In this document: one piece after another, positions 25,847-34,595 of the stretch
How the letters are laid out: each line of letters opens with the position of its first letter
Position numbering within the stretch: position 1 is the first letter of the stretch
Assembly: GCA_963846915.1 (NCBI GenBank)
Contig: CAWJXV010000007.1
Span: 1-64,000 of the forward strand
DNA from: PALSA-612 sp963846915
GTDB lineage: Bacteria; Actinomycetota; Thermoleophilia; Gaiellales; Gaiellaceae
Reading direction: 5' to 3'
DNA: 64,000 nt
Made by a program: the position numbers and the translations under genes
Notes under the pieces: model-generated
What the model saw: only the letters and a program-made list of their open reading frames with translations
Told to the model about the DNA's origin: nothing
Databases searched by the model: none

Positions 25847-27845
25847 GGCCGCGTCGGCACGCGCGGCGGGGCTGCGTGACACCCTGGCCAGGGCGCTCGT
25901 CGCCTACCACGTCGAGGACGAGCCGATCATGTCGGACGCCGAGTACGACCGGCTCTACGACGAGCTGGCCGCGCTCGAGGCCGAGCACCCGAACCTGGTC
26001 ACGCCAGACTCTCCGACCCAGCGCGTCGGCGCGCAGGCCTCCGATCGCTTCCAGAAGGTGCGGCATCTCGAGCAGATGGGCTCGCTCGAGAAGGTCACGA
26101 CCGACGAGGCGCTCGCCAAATGGGCCGAGGACATCCGCAAGCGCCTCGGCACCGACGAGCCCGTCGCGTACGTGATCGAGCCGAAGATCGACGGGCTCGC
26201 GGTCAACCTGACCTACGAGAACGGGCTGTTCGTACGGGGCGCGACTCGCGGCGACGGCATCCAGGGTGAGGACGTGACGCCGAACCTGCGGACGATCAAG
26301 GCAATCCCGCTGCGGATGGCCGGAGAAGACCCCCCCGCGGTCGTCGAGGTCCGGGGGGAGGTATACCTGCCGCTGTCCGGCTTCCGCGAGCTGAACGAGC
26401 GCCTTGCCGGCACCAGCCAGAAGCTCGCGCCCAACCCGCGGAACGCGGCCGCAGGCTCGCTCCGGCAGAAGAACTCCGCGATCACCGCGGAGCGGCCTCT
26501 ATCCACGTGGATCTACGGCACCGGCCACGTCGAGGGCGTCGCCTTCGGCGGCCAGTTCGAGATGCTGCGGTGGCTCCGCGAGCGCGGTTTTCGCACGAAC
26601 CCGTACGCGGAGGTCATGGAGACGATCGAAGACGTTGCGACCGCCTGCCGCGAGTGGGAGAGGCGGCGGATCGAGCTCGACTACGAGATCGACGGGATCG
26701 TGATCAAGGTCGACTCGCTCGACCAGCAGCGGCGCCTCGGCGCGCTCCACTCGCGTCCCCGCTGGGCACGCGCGTTCAAGTGGGCGCCGATGACAGCGGA
26801 GACGAAGCTGCTCAAGATCATGATCCGCGTCGGGCGCACCGGCGCGCTCAACCCCTGGGCGCTGATGGAGCCGGTCGAGGTCGGCGGTGTCACCGTCACG
26901 CGCGCGACGCTCCACAACGAGGAGGACATCAACCGCAAGCAGATCCGCGAGGGCGACATCGTCATCGTCCAGCGCGCCGGCGACGTGATCCCGCAGATCG
27001 TCGGCCCTGCAGGCGGGGTGCACCAGCCCGGGACGAAGGAGTTCCGGATGCCGAAGAAGTGCCCGCTCTGCGGGACCGACATCGTCAAGCCCGAGGGCGA
27101 GGTCATGCACCGATGCCCGAACAGGGCGTGTCCTTCCCGCGGCCTCGAGACGCTGATCAACTGGGTACAAGGCCCGTCGGACATCGAAGGCGTCGGCGAG
27201 CAGTCAATCCGCTTGCTCTGGGACCGGGGCCTCGTGCGCTCGCTGCCCGATCTCTACCGGTTGACGAAGGAGCAGTTGCTCGAGCTGGACGGGTTCGCCG
27301 AGATCTCGGCGACGAGCGCGATCGAGGCGATCCAGGCGTCGAAGCAAGTCTCGTTCTCGCGCGTCCTGCTAGGGCTGAACATCCCCGGCATCGGCTGGGT
27401 GCTCGCCCAGAACCTCGCGCGGCACTTCGGGAGCGTCGACAGGCTGATCGCGGCCGCGCAGGAGGAGGTGGCCGAGGTCGACGGCTTCGGGCCCGACCGC
27501 GCGGAGCTCGTGGTCGAGTGGTTCGCCGACGACCAGAACCGCGCGCTCGTGCAGGAGCTGCGCGACCTCGGCCTCCGCTTCGAGACCGGCGAGGAGGACC
27601 GGCCGGTCGAGGGGCCGCTGACGGGATCCTCCTACGTGATCACGGGCACGCTCGAGAAGTACTCGCGCGACGAGGCCAGGGTTGCGCTCGAGGCGCTCGG
27701 TGCCAAGGTCAGCGACGGCGTGTCCGGAAAAACGACCGGCCTCGTCGTGGGCGAGGAACCCGGTCAGTCGAAGCTGACGAAAGCGCGACGCGCCGACGTG
27801 CCCGTCCTCTCCGAGGCCGATCTGGACGAGCTCCTCGGCCGCTAG
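25833..27845 (+). CDS. ligA: NAD-dependent DNA ligase
   Basis: Replicative ligase of 670 aa, the usual length. Domain Ia is at the N terminus (HVEDEPIMSDAEYDRLYDEL). The adenylation motif KIDG is at 118-121. OB, four-cysteine zinc finger (CPLCGTD and HRCPNRACPSRG), helix-hairpin-helix repeats and a C-terminal BRCT domain (SSYVITGTLEKYSRDEARVA) follow. TTG 25833 lies inside the HAD gene, 4 nt after GAGGAG, and gives the full family N terminus. Confidence 0.96.
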   Translation: MASSRAASARAAGLRDTLARALVAYHVEDEPIMSDAEYDRLYDELAALEAEHPNLVTPDSPTQRVGAQASDRFQKVRHLEQMGSLEKVTTDEALAKWAEDIRKRLGTDEPVAYVIEPKIDGLAVNLTYENGLFVRGATRGDGIQGEDVTPNLRTIKAIPLRMAGEDPPAVVEVRGEVYLPLSGFRELNERLAGTSQKLAPNPRNAAAGSLRQKNSAITAERPLSTWIYGTGHVEGVAFGGQFEMLRWLRERGFRTNPYAEVMETIEDVATACREWERRRIELDYEIDGIVIKVDSLDQQRRLGALHSRPRWARAFKWAPMTAETKLLKIMIRVGRTGALNPWALMEPVEVGGVTVTRATLHNEEDINRKQIREGDIVIVQRAGDVIPQIVGPAGGVHQPGTKEFRMPKKCPLCGTDIVKPEGEVMHRCPNRACPSRGLETLINWVQGPSDIEGVGEQSIRLLWDRGLVRSLPDLYRLTKEQLLELDGFAEISATSAIEAIQASKQVSFSRVLLGLNIPGIGWVLAQNLARHFGSVDRLIAAAQEEVAEVDGFGPDRAELVVEWFADDQNRALVQELRDLGLRFETGEEDRPVEGPLTGSSYVITGTLEKYSRDEARVALEALGAKVSDGVSGKTTGLVVGEEPGQSKLTKARRADVPVLSEADLDELLGR

Positions 27846-27856
27846 GGCCAGTACGG

Positions 27857-27889
27857 GTGCCAGGCACGTGCCCGGCACCTACCTGGCAC
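27857..27889 (+). repeat. REP-like palindromic array b (3 units)
   Basis: GTGCCAGGCAC, GTGCCCGGCAC and CTACCTGGCAC in direct succession, in the 61-bp gap between the convergent ligA and carboxypeptidase genes. No other terminator-like structure is seen in this gap. Confidence 0.85.
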
Positions 27890-27906
27890 GAAGTGTCGGC
27901 GCAGGG

Positions 27907-29124
27907 CTAGGACGCGGCGGCCAGGAGCTGGACGAAGCGGTCCTGGGCTGCGCGGGCGGTCCACCACGGGACCGGCGTGCCGTTCTCCATCACCGCGAAC
28001 GCGTAGCGGCCGTGGACGAAGCCCGAGAGCACGGAGGCGAGATCGGTCGTTCCCGTCTTGCCGACCACCGTCCCGCGAGTGCCCGGCCCGAGGAGCCGGT
28101 GCTCCAGGGTGCCGGACTGGCCCGCGACGGCCATGGCCTGCACGAGCGTCCCGCGCAGCGGACCGTCGGACCAGCACTGGCGGAGGATGGTGACGAGCGC
28201 CTGCGGCGTGAGCCGGTCGAGCGACGACAGGCCGGAGCCGTCGGCGATCGTGACGCCTTCGAGCGGGACGCCGTTCTGCGCGAGCACTCGCCGCACGACC
28301 GCCGCACCGTCGAAGCTCGTCCCGCCGTCGCCCGCGACCGCGCCGAGCTCCTTGAGCAGCAACTCCGCCGAGAAGTTGTCGCTGTCCGCGTCGACCGCGT
28401 GGAGGACTTCGTCGAGTGGCTTCGAGACCGTGACGGCGAGCACCTTGCCTCCGGCCTGGAACGAGCGCGCCTTCCCGGCCACGGCCACGCCGGCCTTGAC
28501 CAGGAGCTTGCGGAACGTGTCCGCTGCCGTGTAGGCGGGAGTGGTCGTGTACGCCTTGCCCGTCCAGGCGCGGTCGACGACGAGCGCGGAGAGCGGCGGC
28601 GACTCCTCGATGTAGAACGAGGCCTTCCAGCCGGGCGCGGTGCGCAGCTTGTCGAAGAACGATTCGTCTCCGATCACCATGCCCGAGACCCGCCTGATGC
28701 CGAGGCGGTGGACGCGGGCCGCGAGGATCCGCAGGCGTCCGGTCGAGAGCGTGGGATCGCCGTAACCCTTGAGCACGAGGTTGCCCTTCCACGTCCCGTC
28801 GGTGCCGAGCGAGCCCTGGCCGCGCACCTCGGTCGGGAACCGGAAGGTCGGCCCGAGGACCTTCAGCGCCGCGTACGTGACCGGCAGCTTCTCGTTCGAG
28901 GCAGGGACGAAGCCGACTGCGGAGTTGTACGCGAAGACCACCCTGCCGGAGGTGAGGTCGAGTGCCATCGCCCCGGTGCGCGCCGGCGCGATGCCCTTCG
29001 CGTGCAGCGCCGCCCCGAGCCTGTTCCCGAGATCGGCATCCCCGGTCCCCGTCCGCGCGGCAGCGACGGAGGCGCCCCATCCGAGCGAGGCGACGATCAG
29101 TGCGAGGGCGAGGCGAGCGATCAG
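27907..29124 (-). CDS. D-alanyl-D-alanine carboxypeptidase/endopeptidase, PBP4 (S13) family
   Basis: Peptidoglycan-trimming serine enzyme, 405 aa, exported. A signal peptide (ARLALALIVASLGWGASVAA) is followed by the three active-site motifs: SNEK (S76-x-x-K79), SDN (in DADSDNFSAELLL) and KTG (VGKTGTTD). No ATG, GTG or TTG stands before the signal peptide. CTG at 29124-29122 overlaps the TGA of the upstream gene (CTGA) and is the only start that keeps the signal peptide intact. The gene is thus probably coupled to the 3D-domain gene. Family assignment is firm; the start codon is inferred. Confidence 0.9.
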   Translation of the reverse strand: MIARLALALIVASLGWGASVAAARTGTGDADLGNRLGAALHAKGIAPARTGAMALDLTSGRVVFAYNSAVGFVPASNEKLPVTYAALKVLGPTFRFPTEVRGQGSLGTDGTWKGNLVLKGYGDPTLSTGRLRILAARVHRLGIRRVSGMVIGDESFFDKLRTAPGWKASFYIEESPPLSALVVDRAWTGKAYTTTPAYTAADTFRKLLVKAGVAVAGKARSFQAGGKVLAVTVSKPLDEVLHAVDADSDNFSAELLLKELGAVAGDGGTSFDGAAVVRRVLAQNGVPLEGVTIADGSGLSSLDRLTPQALVTILRQCWSDGPLRGTLVQAMAVAGQSGTLEHRLLGPGTRGTVVGKTGTTDLASVLSGFVHGRYAFAVMENGTPVPWWTARAAQDRFVQLLAAAS

Positions 29125-30200
29125 CGGAGCGTGATCGTAACCGTCCGCTTGCCCCACTCGTACGTCTGCTTCAGCGTCGGGAACCACAGGTCGATGCGAA
29201 GCCCCTTGATCGCCGTGCCCGTGTCGGCGGCGATGCCGGGGCCGTAGCCGGGGATCTCCATGCGCGTGCCGAGCGGGATGACCGTCGGGTCGACGGCGAC
29301 CACGCCCGGCCCGGTCGGCAGTCCGCTCGCGGTTCCACCGTGGAGAGAGTAGGCGGTGGCCACGACGGTGAGCAGCTTCCCGGAGCCCGACGCCGGCTGG
29401 ATCGGCGCGGGTGCTGCGGCCGGGGGAGGCGGCGCCGGCTGCGGGGGAGGCGTAGCGTGCGCCGCGCCGGCCGACCCGAGGGAGGAGAGGCTCGCCCGCG
29501 CCTGGGCTTCGACCGTCGCGACGGTCGAAGTCGCCTCGGCGGTCCGGGCCTGCGCCTCGAGCTCGACGATCCGCCGTCCGGTCAGGCGCTCGCGCGTTCT
29601 CAGCTCGGCGATGTAGGACGAACGCTGCGCCTGCGCACGCGCGAGCTCGTCGGCGCGCGCGGCGGCGTCGGCGCGCAGCCGGGCGAGACGCGCGGCCTTC
29701 CGGCTCAGCAATCCGAGCACGCGGCCGACCTGGCCTCGCGCGCTCGTCGTCTGTGCGATCACGTGATTGGTCGAGGTCGCCGTTCTGCTCAGGCTGTCGA
29801 GCCCCGTAATGATCTCGTCGAGCGACGTGGCGCCGAAGATGACGGCGAGGACGTCGGGGCTGTCCTGCTCGTAGAGGGCGCGAACCTGCTGTCCGAGCCG
29901 CTTCTGCGCGAGCGCGAGCGACCGCTGTGCGACCCGCAGCTGGACGCGTGCGTCGTCGCGGTCGTGGCGGGCGGCGGCGAGCGACGCCTCGACGCGGCCG
30001 AGCTCGCTGCGCGCGCGGTCGAGGCTCGTGTTCAGCGCGTAGAGCTGCAGCAACGCGGCCCGCTCGTGGGCTGCGAGCGCGGCGCGAGAGGCGCGCAGCT
30101 GCCCGACTCGATCTGCGCCGCTCGTCGCCGGCAAGGCCAGGAGGACGAGGAGGAGCAGGCTGAGCGTGAGTCGTCCGACGATTCGTGTCGGCGCGCGCAA
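29121..30200 (-). CDS. Secreted coiled-coil protein with C-terminal 3D domain
   Basis: Protein of 359 aa with a signal peptide (TLSLLLLVLLALPATSGA), a long coiled coil (about 35-215), a Pro/Ala linker (PPPQPAPPPPAAAPAP) and a C-terminal 3D domain with three conserved Asp residues (AVDPTVIPLGTRMEIPGYG, IAADTGTAIKGLRIDLW). 3D domains are related to MltA-type and resuscitation-factor-associated murein enzymes. The coiled coil resembles that of the divergent NlpC/P60 gene. The start is TTG 30200. Role in cell-wall remodelling is inferred. Confidence 0.85.
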   Translation of the reverse strand: MRAPTRIVGRLTLSLLLLVLLALPATSGADRVGQLRASRAALAAHERAALLQLYALNTSLDRARSELGRVEASLAAARHDRDDARVQLRVAQRSLALAQKRLGQQVRALYEQDSPDVLAVIFGATSLDEIITGLDSLSRTATSTNHVIAQTTSARGQVGRVLGLLSRKAARLARLRADAAARADELARAQAQRSSYIAELRTRERLTGRRIVELEAQARTAEATSTVATVEAQARASLSSLGSAGAAHATPPPQPAPPPPAAAPAPIQPASGSGKLLTVVATAYSLHGGTASGLPTGPGVVAVDPTVIPLGTRMEIPGYGPGIAADTGTAIKGLRIDLWFPTLKQTYEWGKRTVTITLR

Positions 30201-30209
30201 AGCCGCAAG

Positions 30210-30215
30210 ACGCTA
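30210..30215 (-). promoter_or_regulatory. -10 box of the 3D-domain gene
   Basis: On the minus strand TAGCGT ends 9 nt before TTG 30200, a leaderless or near-leaderless arrangement. Confidence 0.45.
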
Positions 30216-30263
30216 CCACAGGAAACGAGCTTGTGACGTCGAAACAATGCACTTTGCAGCACT

Positions 30264-30274
30264 TTTGTCACAAA
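30264..30274. promoter_or_regulatory. Palindrome TTTGTCACAAA between two divergent wall-hydrolase genes
   Basis: A perfect palindrome around a central C, in the middle of the 130-bp divergent region. A half site TTGTGACG lies at 30231-30238. It could be an operator that controls both wall-active genes; no regulator is identified. Confidence 0.4.
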
Positions 30275-30292
30275 TCGAGACGCGGTTCGAGG

Positions 30293-30321
30293 TTGCAGCC
30301 CGCCGATACGCCTGGTAGGGT
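30293..30321 (+). promoter_or_regulatory. Promoter of the NlpC/P60 gene
   Basis: TTGCAG (30293-30298) and TAGGGT (30316-30321) are 17 bp apart. The -10 ends 9 nt before GTG 30331. Confidence 0.6.
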
Positions 30322-30330
30322 GCTGCACCA

Positions 30331-31509
30331 GTGACGTACCGGCCCCTCCCGGTGCGCCCCCCGTCGCGTGCGGCGCAAGGTCGAAAGGCCTTCCGCGGCA
30401 GGTGGGTGCCAGCGGTCATCGTCTTCGTCGTTGCGGCTCTCGTAGCAGCGGTCCCTGGCTTCGCGGACCCGATCACGTCGAAGAAGGCGGAAGCCCGGCA
30501 GGTGCTGGCGGAGATCAACCAGCTCGACATCAATCTCGGGCGCGCGGTCGAGGCCTATGACGCGGCGACGGTCAAGCTCGACCACATCCGCAAGGAGCTG
30601 AGCCTCAACGCGTACGAAGGACGGGTTGCGAGGGGCAACCTGAAGGCAGCCGAAGGCCGTCTCGCCGCGCGGCTCCGCGATCTCTACGTCACCGGCGACA
30701 GCGACTCGACGCTCGAGGTTCTCCTCGGGTCGAAGAGCCTGGACGACGTGATCAACCGGCTCGAGACCGAGAATCGCGTCTCCGACCAGGACGCGCAGGT
30801 GCTCAGAGAGGTGAAGAAGTTCAAGCGTGAGGTCGCGATCCACGGCGCCGCGCTGCAGCGCGCGCATCGCGCGCAGGCGCGCGTCGTTGCCGATCGCGCC
30901 GATGCGAAGGCGCGCATCGAGAACGGCCTGGCCGACCGCAAGCAGCTCCTGTCGTCGATCAAGGGCGAAATCCAGCGGCTCCAGGCAGAGGAGGCGGCTC
31001 GGCAGGCCCTCCTGGCGGCCCAGGCGCGGGAGCGGCTGATCCAGCAACAGCAGGCGCAGCAGGCCCGCGTGAACTCGACCGTCGTCGGCGTGACCGTGCA
31101 GGCGCCGGCGAGCACGAGCGACCCGAACGCGGTCACGACGGTCGCGCCTCCGTCCAACTACGGCGGGGTCGTCGGTGTGGCCATGGGCGAGCTGGGCAAG
31201 CCGTACGTCTGGGGCACATCCGGGCCGAGCACGTTCGACTGCTCCGGGCTCGTCGTCTACGCGTACGGGCAGATGGGCGTCTCGCTGCCGCACTCGTCCT
31301 ACGCGCTCTGGAACGCCGGCGTCTTCGTCTCGCAGGACCAGCTCGAGCCTGGTGACCTCGTCTTCTTCGACGGCCTCGGCCATGTCGGGATCTACATCGG
31401 CGGCGGCCAGTTCATCCACGCGCCGCACACCGGCGACGTCGTGAAGATCTCGAGCCTGAACGACGGCTGGTACGCGTCGAGCTACGTCGGCGCGCGCCGC
31501 ATCCTCTAG
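30331..31509 (+). CDS. Secreted NlpC/P60 peptidoglycan endopeptidase
   Basis: Cell-wall hydrolase of 392 aa. A membrane-spanning signal segment (VPAVIVFVVAALVAAVPGFA, about 26-45) leads into a coiled coil (about 50-245). A short linker and an NlpC/P60 catalytic domain follow. The catalytic Cys is in FDCSGLVVYAY (about 303), His in GHVGIYIGGG (about 350) and the third polar residue in FIHAPHTGD. The RipA-like layout suggests cleavage of D-Glu-mDAP bonds during cell separation. Its stop shares the tetranucleotide CTAG with the convergent acyl-CoA ligase gene. Confidence 0.92.
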   Translation: MTYRPLPVRPPSRAAQGRKAFRGRWVPAVIVFVVAALVAAVPGFADPITSKKAEARQVLAEINQLDINLGRAVEAYDAATVKLDHIRKELSLNAYEGRVARGNLKAAEGRLAARLRDLYVTGDSDSTLEVLLGSKSLDDVINRLETENRVSDQDAQVLREVKKFKREVAIHGAALQRAHRAQARVVADRADAKARIENGLADRKQLLSSIKGEIQRLQAEEAARQALLAAQARERLIQQQQAQQARVNSTVVGVTVQAPASTSDPNAVTTVAPPSNYGGVVGVAMGELGKPYVWGTSGPSTFDCSGLVVYAYGQMGVSLPHSSYALWNAGVFVSQDQLEPGDLVFFDGLGHVGIYIGGGQFIHAPHTGDVVKISSLNDGWYASSYVGARRIL

Positions 31510-33263
31510 CCGCCGCCGGCCCGCTCGCCTGCGTACAGCGCGTCGATCTCGGCGGCGAAGTGCTGCTCGCACACGCGGCGCCGGAGCTTGAGCGTCGGCG
31601 TCACCTCGCCCTCCTCGACCAAGAAGTCACGCGGGAGGACGGCGAACCGCTTGATCTGCTCGAAGCCCGTCCGACCCCGGTTCGCGTCGTCGACGATGCC
31701 CTGGACGAGCTCCGCGGCCGCCGCGTTGCCTGACACGCCGGCGGCTTCGAGCGCGGCGGGATCGAGCGCGACGAGCGCGCCGATGTACGGCCTGCGCTCG
31801 CCGACGACCAGCGCCTGCGACACGAACTTCGAGGTCTTGAGCTGGTTCTCGAGGTTCTGGGGTGCGACCTTCTTGCCGCCGGCGGTGACGATGATGTCCT
31901 TCTTGCGGTCGGTGATCCGGACGAATCCGTCGCCGTCGATCTCTGCGACGTCGCCCGTGTGGACCCACCCGTCCTCGTCGAGCACCTCGCGCGTGGCCGC
32001 CTCGTCCTTGTAGTAGCCCGCGAAGACCGTGCCGCTCCGGACGAGCAGCTCGCCGTCGTCCGCGACCCGCAGCTCGAAGCCGGGGAGCGCGGGGCCGACC
32101 GTCCCGAACCGGAACCGGCTGGGGCGGTTCGCGGTCACGGCGGAGGTGCACTCCGTCAGGCCGTAGCCCTCGAGGATGAGGACGTCGAGCGAGTGGAAGA
32201 ACTCGGCGATCTCGACCGAGAGCGGTGCCGCGCCGGATGCCGCGACCCGGATCCGGCCGCCGAGGCGCTCCTTGAACTTCGAGTAGACGAGGCGGTCGGC
32301 GACGCGGTGCTGGAGAGCGAGGAGCCGCGGCAGCGGCTTGCCGGCCTCTCTCAGAGTCCCGGCACGGCGGCCGACGCCGAGCGCCCAGTCGACCAGTCTG
32401 CGCTTCGCGCCGCTCTGCTCGTCGAAGGCGGAACGCGTGGCGTCGTGCACCTTCTCGAAGATGCGCGGGACACCGGGCAGCAGGTGTGGCCGTACTTGAG
32501 GGAGCGCTTCGGCGACCCGGGTCGGATCGGAGCAGAACGCCGTCGTGAAGCCGATCTTCGCGCCGGTGAGATGGAGGAGCCGTCCGAAGTTGTGCGCGAG
32601 CGGCAGCCAGAGCAGGACGACGTCCTCGGCCTCGATCAGCTCGGTCACCTCGGCGACCGAGGCCACCATCTCGTACGCGTTCCGGTGCCGGATCATGCAC
32701 GCCTTCGGCGAGCCGGTCGTGCCCGAGGTGAAGAAGAACGTGTACAGGTCGTCCTCGTCGATCGCTGCGATCGCGCGGTCGAGGGCGCCGGGGTCGGAGG
32801 CAGCGTGCTCCCGGCCTCGGGCCGCGAGGTCGTCCAGGTCGGCGAAGGTCAGGATGTGCCCCACCCGACCGATGTCCGCTTTGACCTCGTCGAGTTTGGC
32901 GATCTGCCGTGCGTCCTCGGCGAGGACGCCGATCGCGTCGGCGTGGTCGAGCGCGTAGGCGCAGTCGTGCGGAGAGCTCGTCGCGTAGACCGGGACGGTG
33001 ACGGCGCCGACGAGAGCGAGCGCGTAGTCGAAGAGCACCCACTCGAGGCGAGTCGATGCGAGGATCCCGAACGCGTCGCCCTTTTTCAGCCCGAGCGCGA
33101 GCAGGCCGTTTGCGAGGTCGGTGACGCGCTCGCCCGCCTCCGGCCAGGTGACGGGCTCCCAGGCGCCGGCGCGCTCGGCGAGGTAGGCGGTTCCGGTGCG
33201 CTGCTCCGCAAGCGCCTCGAGCCAGAGTGCGGGCACTGTACGTGCAGGTGCGGCATCGGGCAT
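31506..33263 (-). CDS. Long-chain fatty acid-CoA ligase (AMP-forming)
   Basis: Acyl-CoA synthetase of 585 aa. The AMP-binding motif is TFFFTSGTTGSPKACMIRH. YGLTECTSAV, HTGDVAEIDGDGFVRITDRK and the C-terminal-domain lysine region (KDIIVTAGGKKVAPQNLE) are present. It is close to the FadD15/bubblegum type by motif spacing. The ATG is at 33263. Convergent with the NlpC/P60 gene, sharing CTAG at 31506-31509. Confidence 0.92.
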   Translation of the reverse strand: MPDAAPARTVPALWLEALAEQRTGTAYLAERAGAWEPVTWPEAGERVTDLANGLLALGLKKGDAFGILASTRLEWVLFDYALALVGAVTVPVYATSSPHDCAYALDHADAIGVLAEDARQIAKLDEVKADIGRVGHILTFADLDDLAARGREHAASDPGALDRAIAAIDEDDLYTFFFTSGTTGSPKACMIRHRNAYEMVASVAEVTELIEAEDVVLLWLPLAHNFGRLLHLTGAKIGFTTAFCSDPTRVAEALPQVRPHLLPGVPRIFEKVHDATRSAFDEQSGAKRRLVDWALGVGRRAGTLREAGKPLPRLLALQHRVADRLVYSKFKERLGGRIRVAASGAAPLSVEIAEFFHSLDVLILEGYGLTECTSAVTANRPSRFRFGTVGPALPGFELRVADDGELLVRSGTVFAGYYKDEAATREVLDEDGWVHTGDVAEIDGDGFVRITDRKKDIIVTAGGKKVAPQNLENQLKTSKFVSQALVVGERRPYIGALVALDPAALEAAGVSGNAAAAELVQGIVDDANRGRTGFEQIKRFAVLPRDFLVEEGEVTPTLKLRRRVCEQHFAAEIDALYAGERAGGG

Positions 33264-33269
33264 ACAGCG

Positions 33270-33275
33270 AGCTTA
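33270..33275 (-). promoter_or_regulatory. -10 box of the acyl-CoA ligase gene, leaderless type
   Basis: On the minus strand TAAGCT ends 6 nt before ATG 33263. Confidence 0.5.
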
Positions 33276-33333
33276 ACCCGCTGCGATCGCGCGCAGGGAA
33301 CCGGGCACCGAAGGCGAAAACGGCACACTCTCC

Positions 33334-33339
33334 TACAAT
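33334..33339 (+). promoter_or_regulatory. -10 box of ku
   Basis: TACAAT lies 14 nt before the ATG at 33354. A GGGGTAGGT Shine-Dalgarno-like stretch lies between, so this gene appears to have a short leader. Confidence 0.5.
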
Positions 33340-33353
33340 CTGGGGTAGGTCTC

Positions 33354-34229
33354 ATGCGGACGACGTGGAACGGATCGATCAGCTTCGGGCTGGTGAACAT
33401 CCCGATCGGCCTGGCGCCGGCGACGAAGCCTGCGGCGCGCCAGTCGGACGTCTCGTTCCGCCTGCTCCACCGGGAGTGCAAGAGCCCGATCAAGCAGAAG
33501 CGCTGGTGCCCGATCCACGACCGTGAGGTCGGCCCGGACGAGATCGTCAAGGGCTGGGAGGTCTCGAAGGGCGAGTTCGTCATCGTCGAAGAGGCCGACC
33601 TGGAGGCGCTCGAGCGCGACTCGACCTCCCGCGCGATCGACATCACCGGCTTCGTGCCCGAGGACACCGTCGACCCGATCTACTTCGACCGCACGTACTT
33701 CCTCGTGCCGGCTGCCGCGGTCGCGGCCCGCCGCCCGTACGTCCTCCTCCAGCATGCGATGCAGGAGACGGGCATGGCGGCGCTGGGCCGGTTCGTGCTC
33801 GCCGGCAAGGAGAAGCTCTGCCTGATCCGCCCTCAGGGCGAGGCTCTCGCGCTCGAGACGATGTACCTGGCCGAGGACGTCTACTCGCACGCCGAGATCG
33901 ACGAGTCCGTGGCCGAGGCCGAGGTCAAGGACGCCGAGGTCGAGCTGGCTCGCCAGATCATCGACAGCCTGGTCACGGAGTTCAGGCCGGCCGAGCAGCT
34001 GAGGAGCGACTACCGCGACGAACTGCGCGAGCTGCTCGAGGCGAAGCTCAAGGGCCAGGAGATCACGCGGCCGGAGCCGGTCGAGGAAGAGGCTCCTGCC
34101 GTCGACCTGATGGAGGCGCTTCGCCGGAGCGTCGAGGAGGCGCGCACCCGGAAAGAGTCGGAGTCGCCGCGCAAGCCGACCAAAGCGGACGGCTCTCGCA
34201 AGCGCACCGCCAAGGCAAAGGCGAAGTAG
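33354..34229 (+). CDS. ku: Non-homologous end joining protein Ku
   Basis: Bacterial Ku of 291 aa, the DNA-end-binding ring of NHEJ. The family start is MRTTWNGSISFGLVNIPIGL; SFRLLHRECKSPIKQKRWCP, KGWEVSKGEFVIVEEADLE and YFLVPAAAVAARRPYVLL follow. The C terminus is Lys/Arg-rich (KRTAKAKAK), as in Ku proteins that bind DNA with a basic tail. No LigD is found in the window; the ligase partner must be elsewhere. Confidence 0.95.
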   Translation: MRTTWNGSISFGLVNIPIGLAPATKPAARQSDVSFRLLHRECKSPIKQKRWCPIHDREVGPDEIVKGWEVSKGEFVIVEEADLEALERDSTSRAIDITGFVPEDTVDPIYFDRTYFLVPAAAVAARRPYVLLQHAMQETGMAALGRFVLAGKEKLCLIRPQGEALALETMYLAEDVYSHAEIDESVAEAEVKDAEVELARQIIDSLVTEFRPAEQLRSDYRDELRELLEAKLKGQEITRPEPVEEEAPAVDLMEALRRSVEEARTRKESESPRKPTKADGSRKRTAKAKAK

Positions 34230-34289
34230 TCGTCGAACGCCTCGAGCTGCCCTCGCCGCTCGAGAGAAGCTCCTGCCGGCGGCTCGGCG

Positions 34290-34463
34290 CTAGGCCGATT
34301 CCGCTGCCGCGGCGCTGACGGCCTTGAGCTGCGCCTCGAAGAGGAACCGGTCGATCTTTCCGTGGTAGATCGGCACGCCTTCCTCTACGCAGAGCCGGAT
34401 CACGTCGTCGCGGTCGATCCCGAGCTCCTCGGACAGCTCTTCAGGCGTCAGGTGATTCGGCAT
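34290..34463 (-). CDS. Small helix-turn-helix protein, hypothetical
   Basis: A 57-aa protein starting MPNHLTPEELSEELGIDRDD. The sequence looks like a winged-helix or excisionase-like DNA-binding unit (LTPEELSEELG, then VIRLCVEEGVPIYHGKIDRF). ATG 34463 is preceded by AAGGAGG at good spacing. A hairpin with a T-run ends about 20 nt upstream of the start codon. The protein is not recognised as a named family; a DNA-binding role is inferred from the helix pattern. Confidence 0.7.
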   Translation of the reverse strand: MPNHLTPEELSEELGIDRDDVIRLCVEEGVPIYHGKIDRFLFEAQLKAVSAAAAESA

Positions 34464-34482
34464 TGCTCGCCTCCTTGGCATG

Positions 34483-34517
34483 AAAAAGCCCGCCGGCGCG
34501 TGCGCTCGGACGGGCTT
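34483..34517 (-). terminator. Intrinsic terminator or attenuator ahead of the small HTH gene
   Basis: On the minus strand a stem AAGCCCG/CGGGCTT (arms 34517-34511 and 34492-34486) with an 18-nt loop is followed by T residues down to 34483. It ends only about 20 nt before ATG 34463, just before the Shine-Dalgarno. It could end the transcript of the NIF3 gene or attenuate that of the small gene. Confidence 0.7.
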
Positions 34518-34595
34518 CGGCTTCAATCGAAGCTGACGTTGTGTGATCGCGGGATGTCAACGGGCCCGCACCCGGAGAAGATCCATCTCCGTCAG

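Noticed and set aside
27907..30252. A 781-codon minus-strand open frame
   Set aside because: The upstream half overlaps the 3D-domain gene in another frame; the real product begins at the signal peptide near 29124.
30201..30330. A c-di-AMP (ydaO) riboswitch upstream of the NlpC/P60 gene
   Set aside because: The gap is only 130 bp and holds promoter-like boxes; none of the conserved riboswitch elements is recognisable.
31959..34229. A 756-codon plus-strand open frame ending in Ku
   Set aside because: Only 33354-34229 is Ku; the remainder is antisense to the acyl-CoA ligase gene.
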